Source: Bacteroidota bacterium (GTDB lineage: Bacteria > Bacteroidota > Bacteroidia > Bacteroidales > Prolixibacteraceae). Taken from it: 7,394 bases of DNA. Location: assembly GCA_013203755.1 (NCBI GenBank), contig JABMPI010000333.1:1-7394 (forward strand), written 5' to 3'. The position numbers were made by a program, and so were the translations under genes. Positions 1 through 6,178 of the stretch are shown here, one piece after another (positions within the stretch are counted from its first letter, which is position 1; the number at the start of each line of letters is the position of its first letter). The notes beneath the pieces were generated by a model. The model saw only the letters and a program-made list of their open reading frames with translations, had not been told where the DNA came from and searched no databases.

Positions 1-947
1 CGACCAATGGCATCAATTTCATCTATAAATATAATACAAGGAGATTTTTCTTTGGCTTGTTTAAACAGGTCACGTACTCTCGATGCGCCAACTCCCACAA
101 ACATTTCAACAAAATCGGAACCCGACATTGAAAAGAAAGGTACGTTTGCTTCTCCGGCAACTGCTTTTGCCAATAGCGTTTTACCTGTTCCGGGAGGACC
201 AACCAATAGTGCTCCTTTGGGAATTTTACCCCCGAGTTTGGTGTATTTTTCAGGGCTTTTCAGGAAGTTAACAATCTCCTCAACCTCCTGTTTCGCTTCT
301 GCCAGTCCGGCAACATCTTTAAAATTAGTAGATACTTTTTGGTCTTTATCGAAAACTTTGGCCTGCGATTTTCCAACGTTAAAAATACCTCCGGCACCAC
401 CGCCACCGGCACCACCACGACTCATTTTTCTGAAAATCCACCACCAAAGTAAAATGATTAATGCAAATGGGCCAATTGTCCAGAGAATTTCACCTGCCCA
501 ATTGGTTTCATCTTTATAGTCAAGCGAAATTTCTTCTGAGGAATCTTTTTGAGCTTCATTTAAATTTCGTTCAAAAGTTTCAACCGAACCAATATTAAAT
601 GTGAAATGTGGCCCCGTTTCAGCTGGTTTTTTGAAATTACCGCTAAACTCCTGTTCGTAATTTTTAAGCCTATCCTTCTTTATGTAAATATTCGCTTGTT
701 TATTATTTACAATAACAATTTGCTCAATATCGTTACTAAGCAACATTGTAGATTTTACTTTACTCCAGTTGGTTTCAGCCGGTCCGCGGCTATTGCTTAC
801 GTAAAACTGAACCACAATAAATACGATGGCTATAATTCCGTAAATCCAGTATGCATTGAATTTTGGAGGCTTTCCATCATTTTTTTTATTCTGATTAAAT
901 CGCTCAAACGGATTGTTTGAATTGCTTTTATTTTTGTCTTCTGTCAT
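1..947 (-). CDS. ftsH: ATP-dependent zinc metalloprotease FtsH, N-terminal part (cut by window edge)
   Basis: FtsH is a hexameric inner-membrane AAA+ protease that unfolds and degrades misassembled membrane proteins and short-lived regulators. About 315 codons are visible, starting at the ATG at 945-947. The order is a hydrophilic asparagine-rich N-terminus, membrane segment 1 (about residues 33-50), an extracytoplasmic domain of roughly 100 residues, membrane segment 2 (about 155-172), a glycine-rich linker (about 177-187), then the AAA domain. Seen there are Walker A GPPGTGKT at 250-257, the pore-loop FVG at 283-285, and Walker B IIFIDEID at 305-312, just before the edge. The second region of homology, the HEXXH zinc site and the protease domain lie outside the window. 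The start is 9 bases after the rsfS stop, so the two are almost certainly co-transcribed. Identity is secure from the motifs; the start could shift slightly. Confidence 0.96.
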   Translation of the reverse strand, partial: MTEDKNKSNSNNPFERFNQNKKNDGKPPKFNAYWIYGIIAIVFIVVQFYVSNSRGPAETNWSKVKSTMLLSNDIEQIVIVNNKQANIYIKKDRLKNYEQEFSGNFKKPAETGPHFTFNIGSVETFERNLNEAQKDSSEEISLDYKDETNWAGEILWTIGPFALIILLWWWIFRKMSRGGAGGGGAGGIFNVGKSQAKVFDKDQKVSTNFKDVAGLAEAKQEVEEIVNFLKSPEKYTKLGGKIPKGALLVGPPGTGKTLLAKAVAGEANVPFFSMSGSDFVEMFVGVGASRVRDLFKQAKEKSPCIIFIDEIDAIG

Positions 948-956
948 GATAGTATT

Positions 957-1328
957 CTAGTTATCTTCTGCAATATTTGTTAATTTGGCATCTGCCCAAA
1001 GCCCTTCTAAATTATAAAAAGTGCGTGCTTCTTCTTGAAAAACGTGCACCATAATATCTCCATAATCCAGCAAAATCCATAAAGAATTTTTGTAGCCATC
1101 TCTATGCCATGGATTCTCTTTTGTTAATTCTTTAACTGTATCTTCTACTGAATGTGCGATTGCGTCTACCTGCGTATTAGAGGTTCCGTGGCAAACTACA
1201 AAATAACCACATTCGGTATGTTGAATTGTATTTAAATCAATTAAAGTAATATTTTTTCCCTTAATTCTTTGAATCCCCTCAAGAACTGCCTCCAGTATTT
1301 TTTTAGTTGCTTTTTCTTTGATGCTCAT
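957..1328 (-). CDS. rsfS: Ribosomal silencing factor RsfS
   Basis: RsfS (DUF143/Iojap family) binds ribosomal protein L14 on the large subunit and blocks subunit joining, lowering translation during starvation. The protein has 123 residues, a normal family length. Family signatures are visible: GYFVVCHGTSNTQVDAIA at residues 41-58 and the C-terminal block around WILLDYGDIMVHVFQ (84-98) followed by EARTFYNLEGLW (100-111). The family usually has an acidic residue before the YF of the first block; here it is Gly41, a mild change. It ends in TAG at 957-959, 9 bases before the ftsH start, and is the first gene of an rsfS-ftsH transcript. A TATCTTTG element lies about 18 bases upstream of its ATG. 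The rsfS-ftsH pairing is, from memory, common in Bacteroidota and gives further support. Confidence 0.95.
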   Translation of the reverse strand: MSIKEKATKKILEAVLEGIQRIKGKNITLIDLNTIQHTECGYFVVCHGTSNTQVDAIAHSVEDTVKELTKENPWHRDGYKNSLWILLDYGDIMVHVFQEEARTFYNLEGLWADAKLTNIAEDN

Positions 1329-1346
1329 ATATTTTAATTAGCCTTA

Positions 1347-1374
1347 CAAAGATAATCTTTTTGCCCTATTCCAA
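1347..1374 (-). promoter_or_regulatory. Candidate promoter for rsfS-ftsH (TAnnTTTG type)
   Basis: On the minus strand TATCTTTG (plus 1347-1354) matches the Bacteroidota -7 consensus TAnnTTTG exactly. A weak TTGG (plus 1371-1374) lies 16 bases upstream in place of the TTTG -33 element, so the upstream half is poor. Transcription would start roughly at 1340, giving a leader of about a dozen bases before the rsfS ATG at 1328. Position directly upstream of the first gene of the operon supports it. Confidence 0.5.
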
Positions 1375-1388
1375 TTTTTACTACTTTG
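1360..1388 (+). promoter_or_regulatory. Candidate promoter for birA (weak TAnnTTTG-like)
   Basis: TTTG at 1360-1363 is followed after 18 bases by TACTTTG at 1382-1388, which resembles the Bacteroidota -7 element TAnnTTTG with one spacer base missing. A start near 1394 would give a leader of about 90 bases before the birA ATG at 1487. The upstream half overlaps the region assigned to the opposing rsfS promoter, so the two could interfere. A second, poorer TATATTG at 1475-1481 is too close to the ATG to serve. Confidence 0.3.
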
Positions 1389-1486
1389 CATTTTGGCATA
1401 AATTGTTGTTGTTTTTATGCAGAAATGGATTTGTTAAATCAACAAAACCAAAATTTGGATAAATAGTTTACCAATATATTGATTTT

Positions 1487-2230
1487 ATGAAAGGAACAGA
1501 TAAAAAAATCATCTTCTTGAACGAGGTGGAATCTACCAACAATTATGCCAACCAACTGATTTTGTCTAATGCGGCAGAAGAGGGTACTGTCGTTCTGACA
1601 CATTATCAGAAAAAGGGTAGGGGGCAGTTGGGAAACCACTGGGAAAGTGAAGCTGGGAAGAACCTTTTGGCAAGTATTATTTTGTATCCTGAATTATTAA
1701 AAGCGGGGAAACAATTTTATCTATCAAAGATTGTAAGTTTAAGTATTGTTGAATATTTGAAAAGAGAAGTTGCAGATGTTTCAGTTAAATGGCCGAACGA
1801 TATTTATATTGGTACTAAAAAAATAGCTGGTATTTTAATTGAAAATAGCATTAAGGGGAATTATTTGTTCACCTCAATTCTTGGAATTGGATTAAACTTG
1901 AATCAGAAAATGTTTTTGTCGGATGCTCCAAATCCGGTTTCTCTTACACAACTAACCGGAAAAGAATATGAGATTGAAAAAGTTGTTTCTGATATTTTTA
2001 AATTAATTCAAGCCTGGTATCAAAAAATACAAAGGGGTAATTTTGCTGAAATAGATTCAGCCTATTTGTCAATGCTTTTTAGAAATGGCGAGTGGAGTCA
2101 GTATTCTAAAAATGGAATCTCCTTCGAAGCGAAAATTATTGGTATTGGCGAATTTGGACAATTGCAGTTGGAAAATAGAGAAGGGGTAATTTCTGAATAT
2201 GTATTTAAGGAGATTGAATTTATTTTGTAA
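1487..2230 (+). CDS. birA: Biotin--[acetyl-CoA-carboxylase] ligase, catalytic domain only (group I BirA)
   Basis: This enzyme makes biotinyl-5'-AMP from biotin and ATP and transfers biotin to the acceptor lysine of biotin carboxyl carrier proteins. In 247 residues the sequence shows the ligase signature GRGQLGNHW at 44-52 (usual GRGRxGxxW), KWPND at 101-105 followed by KKIAGILIEN at 111-120, and GIGLNLN at 133-139, then the small C-terminal SH3-like domain. The protein begins right at the catalytic domain (ESTN at residues 15-18), so the N-terminal winged-helix of E. coli BirA is absent. It therefore should not repress biotin genes; this is the usual state in this phylum. It is divergent from rsfS and convergent with the SRPBCC gene. 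Start choice is supported by the core fold beginning within 10 residues. Confidence 0.95.
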   Translation: MKGTDKKIIFLNEVESTNNYANQLILSNAAEEGTVVLTHYQKKGRGQLGNHWESEAGKNLLASIILYPELLKAGKQFYLSKIVSLSIVEYLKREVADVSVKWPNDIYIGTKKIAGILIENSIKGNYLFTSILGIGLNLNQKMFLSDAPNPVSLTQLTGKEYEIEKVVSDIFKLIQAWYQKIQRGNFAEIDSAYLSMLFRNGEWSQYSKNGISFEAKIIGIGEFGQLQLENREGVISEYVFKEIEFIL

Positions 2231-2351
2231 AGAAAATGTTTGTAGGTTTTATGTTTCGGGGTTCAGATGTTTTGCTCTTTTATCCTATCAAACGACAACT
2301 TCTTTAATACTCCACCTTTTGAGACTGAATACTGAGACTGCTTGCTTCTTA
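2231..2351. other. Convergent intergenic region between birA and the SRPBCC gene
   Basis: This 121-base stretch separates two genes facing each other. I see no open frame of note and no hairpin with a following T-run that would serve as terminator for either gene. Its right part holds an ACTG-type direct repeat, listed separately. Base composition is less A/T-monotonous than the other gaps, which is compatible with an old repeat insertion, but no target duplication is visible. Confidence 0.5.
2320..2340. repeat. Short direct repeat TGAGACTG x2
   Basis: TGAGACTG occurs at 2320-2327 and again at 2333-2340, a spacing of 13 bases; the unit ACTG occurs three times in this stretch (2324, 2331, 2337). 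It sits just past the end of the SRPBCC gene in the convergent gap. Its sequence style resembles short dispersed intergenic repeats seen in some Bacteroidota genomes, but that cannot be tested inside one window. Confidence 0.4.
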
Positions 2352-2801
2352 CTATTGATAAGGCAATTTTGAAAGCGTATCTGCTAATTGATTAATTCCT
2401 CCCTCCAGTTTGCTTCCTGCCATCATTTTTATCATCATGCTCATTTCTGCATGCAGTGTTAAACGCAATTTGGTTTGATACTGGTCAACAGGAATTAGCT
2501 GAATCCAAAAAGTAAAACTCAAAGGTAATCCGCCCGAACTTTCAACTTTTATAGTTTTAAAGGGTTCGCGATTAACTATTTTAATTTCGGCAATTCCCAT
2601 TCCGGTAATATTAAACTTGCAAGAGTCTTGATCTGATTGGAAATTAGTGATTTTTATTTGCGGAATTTTTTCAGTAATTTTTTCGATTAATCCAGAGTTT
2701 AAATAGGTCGATAAATTTTCGAAATTAGAAAGATAATTAAATACAACTTGTTGGTTGTGATTAACAAGTTTTACTTCGCTTACATATTTATTTAAACTCA
2801 T
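2352..2801 (-). CDS. SRPBCC (START/Bet v1-like) family protein, ligand unknown
   Basis: A 149-residue protein with no signal peptide or membrane segment, so probably cytoplasmic. The pattern fits the SRPBCC helix-grip fold: an N-terminal strand followed by a short helix (VVFNYLSNFENLSTYL at about 19-34), alternating beta strands through about residue 118, including a Gly-Gly-Leu-Pro turn near 90-93, and a long C-terminal helix (about 120-147) that would close the cavity. It resembles the polyketide-cyclase/CoxG-type members, many of which have no known ligand; no catalytic residue can be named. It lies downstream of pyrE on the same strand, behind a terminator. The pairing with pyrE seems to recur in Bacteroidota (from memory), but gives no firm functional clue. 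The fold call is likely; the role is unknown. Confidence 0.8.
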   Translation of the reverse strand: MSLNKYVSEVKLVNHNQQVVFNYLSNFENLSTYLNSGLIEKITEKIPQIKITNFQSDQDSCKFNITGMGIAEIKIVNREPFKTIKVESSGGLPLSFTFWIQLIPVDQYQTKLRLTLHAEMSMMIKMMAGSKLEGGINQLADTLSKLPYQ

Positions 2802-2819
2802 GCTAAAAAATTAGTGGTG

Positions 2820-2844
2820 AAAAAAAATCCCGCAAAAAGCGGGA
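2820..2844 (-). terminator. Intrinsic terminator after pyrE
   Basis: TCCCGC (2828-2833) and GCGGGA (2839-2844) form a perfect 6-bp stem with an AAAAA loop (TTTTT on the transcribed minus strand). On the minus strand the stem is followed at once by eight T residues (plus 2820-2827), the layout of a rho-independent terminator. It begins about 30 bases after the pyrE stop. Its T-run ends only about 19 bases before the SRPBCC start codon. The plus-strand side lacks a comparable T-run, so it acts on minus-strand transcripts. Confidence 0.85.
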
Positions 2845-2874
2845 AATATATTATTTTGTTTTTCTATTGGAATC

Positions 2875-3507
2875 TTATTTGCCCCAAACCGAAGGGGCTT
2901 CGCGCCATTTCATAAGTGTGTCAACCTGATCGGGCGTAACTTCACCAATTTCAACAGCAGTGTCAATTAATACCTGGTAACGACTTAATGAAGTTAATTC
3001 AATTTTTGCTTTTTTGAAATTCTCTAGAGCCAATGGGAAATTGTAGGTAAAAATAGCAGCCATTCCAATTACATTTCCACCAAAATTATTTACAGCTTCG
3101 GCAGCTTTTAAACTGCTAATCCCGGTTGAGACTAAATCTTCAATTATAACTACTTTTTTATGTGGTTCAAGATCGCCTTCAATTAGGTTTTCCAAACCGT
3201 GCCCTTTTGGTTTTGCACGTACATATATAAATGGTAATCCTAAAACATCAGCAACCAAAGCACCAATTGCAATTGCACCAGTTGCAACTCCTGCAATTAC
3301 TTCAGCTTCCGGATATTTTTCTTTAATCACTTCAACAAACCTGTCGCGAATATAAGTTCGTGTTTCAGGATATGAAAGAATTTTTCTGTTGTCGCAATAA
3401 ATTGGTGATTTCCAACCTGAAGCCCATGTAAATGGGTTAGATGGTTGAATTTTTATGGTGTTAATTTCGAGTAATTTTTTTGTAACTTCGATTTGTGTAG
3501 ATTTCAT
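2875..3507 (-). CDS. pyrE: Orotate phosphoribosyltransferase
   Basis: PyrE joins orotate and PRPP to give orotidine 5'-monophosphate, the fifth step of pyrimidine synthesis, in the cytoplasm. From the ATG at 3505-3507 the protein has 210 residues. It shows the family's N-terminal block QPSNPFTWASGWKSPIYCDNR, the flexible catalytic loop region RAKPKGHGLENLIEG, and the PRPP-binding motif VVIIEDLVSTGIS with its Glu-Asp pair (residues 123-124 of this start). An in-frame ATG at 3547-3549 would add 14 residues; I prefer 3507 because remembered Bacteroides PyrE proteins begin about ten residues before the same KLL.I motif, and a purine-rich AAAGGAAA lies about 15 bases upstream. It is divergent from the Nudix gene and followed by a clear terminator. 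The function is certain; the start is about 65% sure. Confidence 0.96.
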   Translation of the reverse strand: MKSTQIEVTKKLLEINTIKIQPSNPFTWASGWKSPIYCDNRKILSYPETRTYIRDRFVEVIKEKYPEAEVIAGVATGAIAIGALVADVLGLPFIYVRAKPKGHGLENLIEGDLEPHKKVVIIEDLVSTGISSLKAAEAVNNFGGNVIGMAAIFTYNFPLALENFKKAKIELTSLSRYQVLIDTAVEIGEVTPDQVDTLMKWREAPSVWGK

Positions 3508-3595
3508 CTCAATAAATTTTAATTTCCTTTGGTATTCCATGTAACTCATTCCCGATTTTTGGGACGCATTACATCATAAAAAATGCAATTTTAAT

Positions 3596-4228
3596 ATGGC
3601 GCAAATGTACAAAGTTTTTTTTAACGATAAGAAGATTGTTATTGTTGCTCCGGGGAAAATAACAATTAATAAAACATTAGAAATAATTGATGATATTCAA
3701 ACTAAAGACACGATAAAAAACTGGTTTTTTGAGTTTTCAAAAAGTAATATTCAAGAGGTAGTTTTAATAAATAAGGAACCTAAACGATTTTTTGAGGAAA
3801 TATTTAGACCTGCATTTAGAGAAATTAAAGCAGCGGGTGGCGTTGTTAAACGCGATAATACATTTCTTTTTATTTTCAGGAACGAAAAGTGGGATTTGCC
3901 AAAAGGGAAGATCGATGATGGTGAAACCAATGAAGAAGCTGCAATTAGGGAAGTTGCGGAAGAGTGTGGAATAAGCGGGCATAAAATTGAAAAACAGTTG
4001 CCTTCAACTTTTCATATTTATAAATCGCCGTACAAAGAATCGAAAGGGGAGTTGATTTTTAAAGAGACTTTTTGGTTTGAAATGAAATATGAGGGCAAGG
4101 AAAATGGGCAACCCCAGATATCGGAAAATATTTCTGAAATTCGGTGGTTTAAAAAGGAGGATCTGGAAACGGTTTTTTCTAATACGTATGCCAATCTATA
4201 TACATTAATTGAACTCTATCGCGACTGA
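3596..4228 (+). CDS. Nudix hydrolase with N-terminal extension
   Basis: Nudix enzymes hydrolyse nucleoside diphosphates linked to another moiety, using metal held by the Nudix box. The box is complete at residues 104-126, fitting GX5EX7REUXEEXGU: Gly104, Glu110, Arg118-Glu119, Glu122-Glu123, Gly125-Ile126. The fold begins near residue 77 with AAGGVV and DLPKGK just before the box, and a WF pair near 194-195 matches the usual end of the fold. Substrate cannot be told; the LPKGK-type box is seen in Ap4A and (di)nucleotide-polyphosphate hydrolases, but this is only a hint. Residues 1-75 form an extra region of alternating hydrophobic strands and helices that I do not recognise. ATG at 3596 is used; a second Met at residue 4 (3605) is equally possible. 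It faces away from pyrE and its 3' end overlaps the thioredoxin-like gene by 13 bases. Confidence 0.92.
   Translation: MAQMYKVFFNDKKIVIVAPGKITINKTLEIIDDIQTKDTIKNWFFEFSKSNIQEVVLINKEPKRFFEEIFRPAFREIKAAGGVVKRDNTFLFIFRNEKWDLPKGKIDDGETNEEAAIREVAEECGISGHKIEKQLPSTFHIYKSPYKESKGELIFKETFWFEMKYEGKENGQPQISENISEIRWFKKEDLETVFSNTYANLYTLIELYRD
3602..3609 (-). promoter_or_regulatory. Candidate pyrE promoter -7 element inside the Nudix gene start
   Basis: On the minus strand TACATTTG (plus 3602-3609) matches the Bacteroidota -7 consensus TAnnTTTG exactly. Transcription would begin near 3596, giving a leader of about 45 bases to the upper ATG or about 90 bases to the preferred one. No clear TTTG -33 element is found about 19 bases further upstream. 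The element lies within codons 3-5 of the divergent Nudix gene, so chance matching to coding sequence is possible. Confidence 0.35.
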
Positions 4229-5628
4229 TTACGTTGCCGCTGAAAAAGTTCTTGCTGAAGAAAAGGACCAAATTGTTGTTCGAAACCATCGAGCGGAGAT
4301 TTTGCAGATACAAATTTAACTTTGTGGTTTTCGTCTAAAAGGAAACATTGAGGGAACGATCTTATTTTATATTCATCAATGTATTTATTGGTTTTGTCAA
4401 GCAATTTAACTCCTTGTATTTTACTATTTGCAAGAAATGTTTTCATTTCATTTAAATCTGTATTTCTTAATACTATAATTATTTCGAGATGCTTTTGAAA
4501 ACGCTGTTGGATGCTTGCCAGGTATTTTAAATGTTCGCGACAGACAATCATTTCTGTATCGGCAAAAATTAAATATTTGAACTTGTCTTTGTTGCTGTTT
4601 GTACAATATTCGTCGCCATTTAAATTTTTTAAACAAATAGTTGGCGCAGCGAATCCGGTTTGTAGGAAGTCAAATTTTTGGGAAATACGAAGTGCTGCAT
4701 CTTTTATTATTTGATTAGTATTTTGAGCAAATACAGTATTTTTTACCATTTCCTTAATTGCAATTTTCGAAAAATCTCCTGAGTAAAATCCATCGTGTAA
4801 CATTTTTAGTAACGCTAATTCGGCTGTATTTCCATCAATTTTATATTTGGTTTTTACCTGGTCTAGTAAAAAAGGAAGGTTGGCATTGTTAACTGCTGCA
4901 CCAATTTTTTGTCCTTTTATTGCTTTGGCTTCAAAGCTCAATTGCTTGCTGAATGTTTTTTCAAAAAGAGAAATAAATGAGGGATGTATCCAGAAATTAG
5001 ATTTTATTGAGGGAAATATATTTGAATAATCCGCTGGTTTTTGTCGGAACGCATCAACTTCAACCATTTTTAAATGGAGTAGTTTATGATTGATGAAGGT
5101 TTCTGATTTTAATTCCGAGAATTTTTCACCCAATAAAAATGTCACAGAATCATATATTTCCCGGGAATGTTGGAAATAGATTTGATTAAAAAATTTGTCT
5201 GTTAAATGATTAATTTCTTGAGTGAAATTTGAGATTTGGTTATTAAGTTGTGTTTTATTTTCGGTAGCAAACCAGAAGGCAACCGGACTAAAGTAGGGAT
5301 TCTTTTGATCTGCAAAAGACTTTTCGCGCAATGGCGGCAGTTTTAATGTTATAGTTTGGTTGGGTTCCAAAAAAAGCATTCCCTGATAAATGCCAAAGTC
5401 GCAAAAAACATATGTTGTTATTTTGGTATTAACTAATTCGGAGCATTTTCCTTCGGTGTTAAAATTTAATGAGAAAACGGGTATTCGTTCTTGTGTTATT
5501 GGGTCGGAATATTTGAAAAAATCAAGAGTTTTGCCTGCATATTCCAGGTTATTACTTGTAATTGTGGTTGCTTTACTTGTTAAAAAGTTCAACGAAAAAA
5601 GGAAAGCCAGCAGAATGATTTTGTGCAT
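4216..5628 (-). CDS. Exported thioredoxin-fold (TlpA/AhpC-TSA-like) protein with altered active site
   Basis: A 470-residue protein with an N-terminal signal peptide (Lys3, then a hydrophobic core at about 4-16, likely cut near 20), so it acts in the periplasm or at the cell surface. Residues 25-320 form a large, mostly helical region with an initial beta-rich part, as in the DUF4369-plus-TlpA proteins of Bacteroidota. The thioredoxin fold occupies about 325-460: the GFAAPTICLKNLNG entry (325-338), strand YLIFAD (352-357), the active-site helix, and the cis-proline loop RSFPQCFLLD (423-432). Where family members have WCxxC, this protein reads EMIVC (359-363): the first, nucleophilic cysteine is Met360 and only Cys363 remains. 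Ordinary dithiol exchange is thus unlikely. Other cysteines (62, 76, 332, 342, 428) could pair or act. It lies 11 bases after coaD and is probably co-transcribed. Confidence 0.85.
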   Translation of the reverse strand: MHKIILLAFLFSLNFLTSKATTITSNNLEYAGKTLDFFKYSDPITQERIPVFSLNFNTEGKCSELVNTKITTYVFCDFGIYQGMLFLEPNQTITLKLPPLREKSFADQKNPYFSPVAFWFATENKTQLNNQISNFTQEINHLTDKFFNQIYFQHSREIYDSVTFLLGEKFSELKSETFINHKLLHLKMVEVDAFRQKPADYSNIFPSIKSNFWIHPSFISLFEKTFSKQLSFEAKAIKGQKIGAAVNNANLPFLLDQVKTKYKIDGNTAELALLKMLHDGFYSGDFSKIAIKEMVKNTVFAQNTNQIIKDAALRISQKFDFLQTGFAAPTICLKNLNGDEYCTNSNKDKFKYLIFADTEMIVCREHLKYLASIQQRFQKHLEIIIVLRNTDLNEMKTFLANSKIQGVKLLDKTNKYIDEYKIRSFPQCFLLDENHKVKFVSAKSPLDGFEQQFGPFLQQELFQRQRNQSR

Positions 5629-5639
5629 TTGTGAGGGTT

Positions 5640-6122
5640 TTACTTTTTATCAACTTTAAACTCGTTTATGTCTAAGGTCTTTGGTATAAACATGCTCACA
5701 TCGCCACCGTGCGAAACAATATCGCGAACAATGGTTGCCATTATTGGCGTGTGCTCAGGTAAGGTTAGCAGAAAAACCGATTCAATTTCGGGATGCATTT
5801 TTTTGTTAACCTGAGCAATGGCGCGCTCGTATTCAAAATCGGCAGACGTTCTGATGCCACGCAAAATGTATTTCGCATTCACTTCTTTGCAAAAATCAAC
5901 AGTTAAACCTTCATAAGTTTGCACTTCAATTTTTTCTTCACCCTGAAAAACCTGATTGATCCATTTTAATCTTTTTTCAATTGGATAAAACGATTTTTTA
6001 TTGGCATTGTAACCAATCGATATTATAATTTTATCGAAAATTGGCAGTGCCCTTTTTACAATCGATTCGTGCCCGATGGTAAATGGGTCAAATGACCCGG
6101 GGAATATTGCGATTCTATCCAT
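5640..6122 (-). CDS. coaD: Phosphopantetheine adenylyltransferase
   Basis: CoaD transfers AMP from ATP to 4'-phosphopantetheine, giving dephospho-CoA, the fourth and rate-influencing step of coenzyme A synthesis. It has 160 residues, the normal length. Visible are the nucleotidyltransferase motif PGSFDPFTIGH at residues 8-18 (TxGH type), Lys42 and nearby phosphate-contact region, RGIRTSADFEYE (88-99), and the C-terminal block around TIVRDI (near 129-134) that contacts ATP. In that block the usual I-S-S-S/T run reads I-M-A-T, a mild loss of hydroxyl side chains. It probably heads a two-gene transcript with the thioredoxin-like gene, 11 bases downstream, and has its own promoter-like site 14-42 bases upstream of the ATG. 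Cytoplasmic. Identity is secure. Confidence 0.97.
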   Translation of the reverse strand: MDRIAIFPGSFDPFTIGHESIVKRALPIFDKIIISIGYNANKKSFYPIEKRLKWINQVFQGEEKIEVQTYEGLTVDFCKEVNAKYILRGIRTSADFEYERAIAQVNKKMHPEIESVFLLTLPEHTPIMATIVRDIVSHGGDVSMFIPKTLDINEFKVDKK

Positions 6123-6135
6123 TCGTTTTTTTTTT

Positions 6136-6164
6136 CAAAATTAAGCTAAAAAAGTACTTACAAA
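6136..6164 (-). promoter_or_regulatory. Candidate promoter for coaD and the downstream thioredoxin-like gene
   Basis: On the minus strand TTTG (plus 6161-6164) is followed after 17 bases by TAATTTTG (plus 6136-6143), an exact match to TAnnTTTG, in the 56-base gap before coaD. Transcription would start near 6130, leaving a leader of fewer than ten bases to the ATG at 6122. This is the best two-part match to the Bacteroidota promoter in the window and suggests that coaD need not depend on readthrough from the transporter gene. Confidence 0.55.
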
Positions 6165-6178
6165 AACGGTTAATCAAA

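Noticed and set aside
7..519. Plus-strand open frame of 170 codons at the left edge, rich in proline and serine.
   Set aside because: It is antisense to the FtsH AAA domain, and its proline-rich part mirrors the glycine-rich linker codons on the other strand.
606..920. Plus-strand open frame of 104 codons opposite ftsH.
   Set aside because: It lies wholly on the antisense of the FtsH membrane/extracytoplasmic coding region, and its protein has no recognisable motif; it is a shadow.
1417..1466. Two tiny reading frames (6 and 13 codons, starting at 1417 and 1425) in the birA leader that might be regulatory leader peptides.
   Set aside because: No run of codons for a relevant amino acid, no ribosome-binding signal and no attenuator hairpin after them; short frames like this arise by chance in AT-rich DNA.
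1487..1580. Search for an N-terminal helix-turn-helix in BirA, which would make it a repressor.
   Set aside because: The catalytic domain begins within the first 10-15 residues and no in-frame upstream start extends it far enough.
3550..3564. Inverted repeat TCCC / GGGA around a 7-base loop before pyrE.
   Set aside because: The stem is only 4 bp with no T-run on either side; too weak to call a regulatory hairpin or terminator.
5390..5659. Plus-strand open frame of 89 codons over the start of the thioredoxin-like gene.
   Set aside because: It is antisense to the signal peptide and N-terminal region of a well-supported gene and shows no family features.
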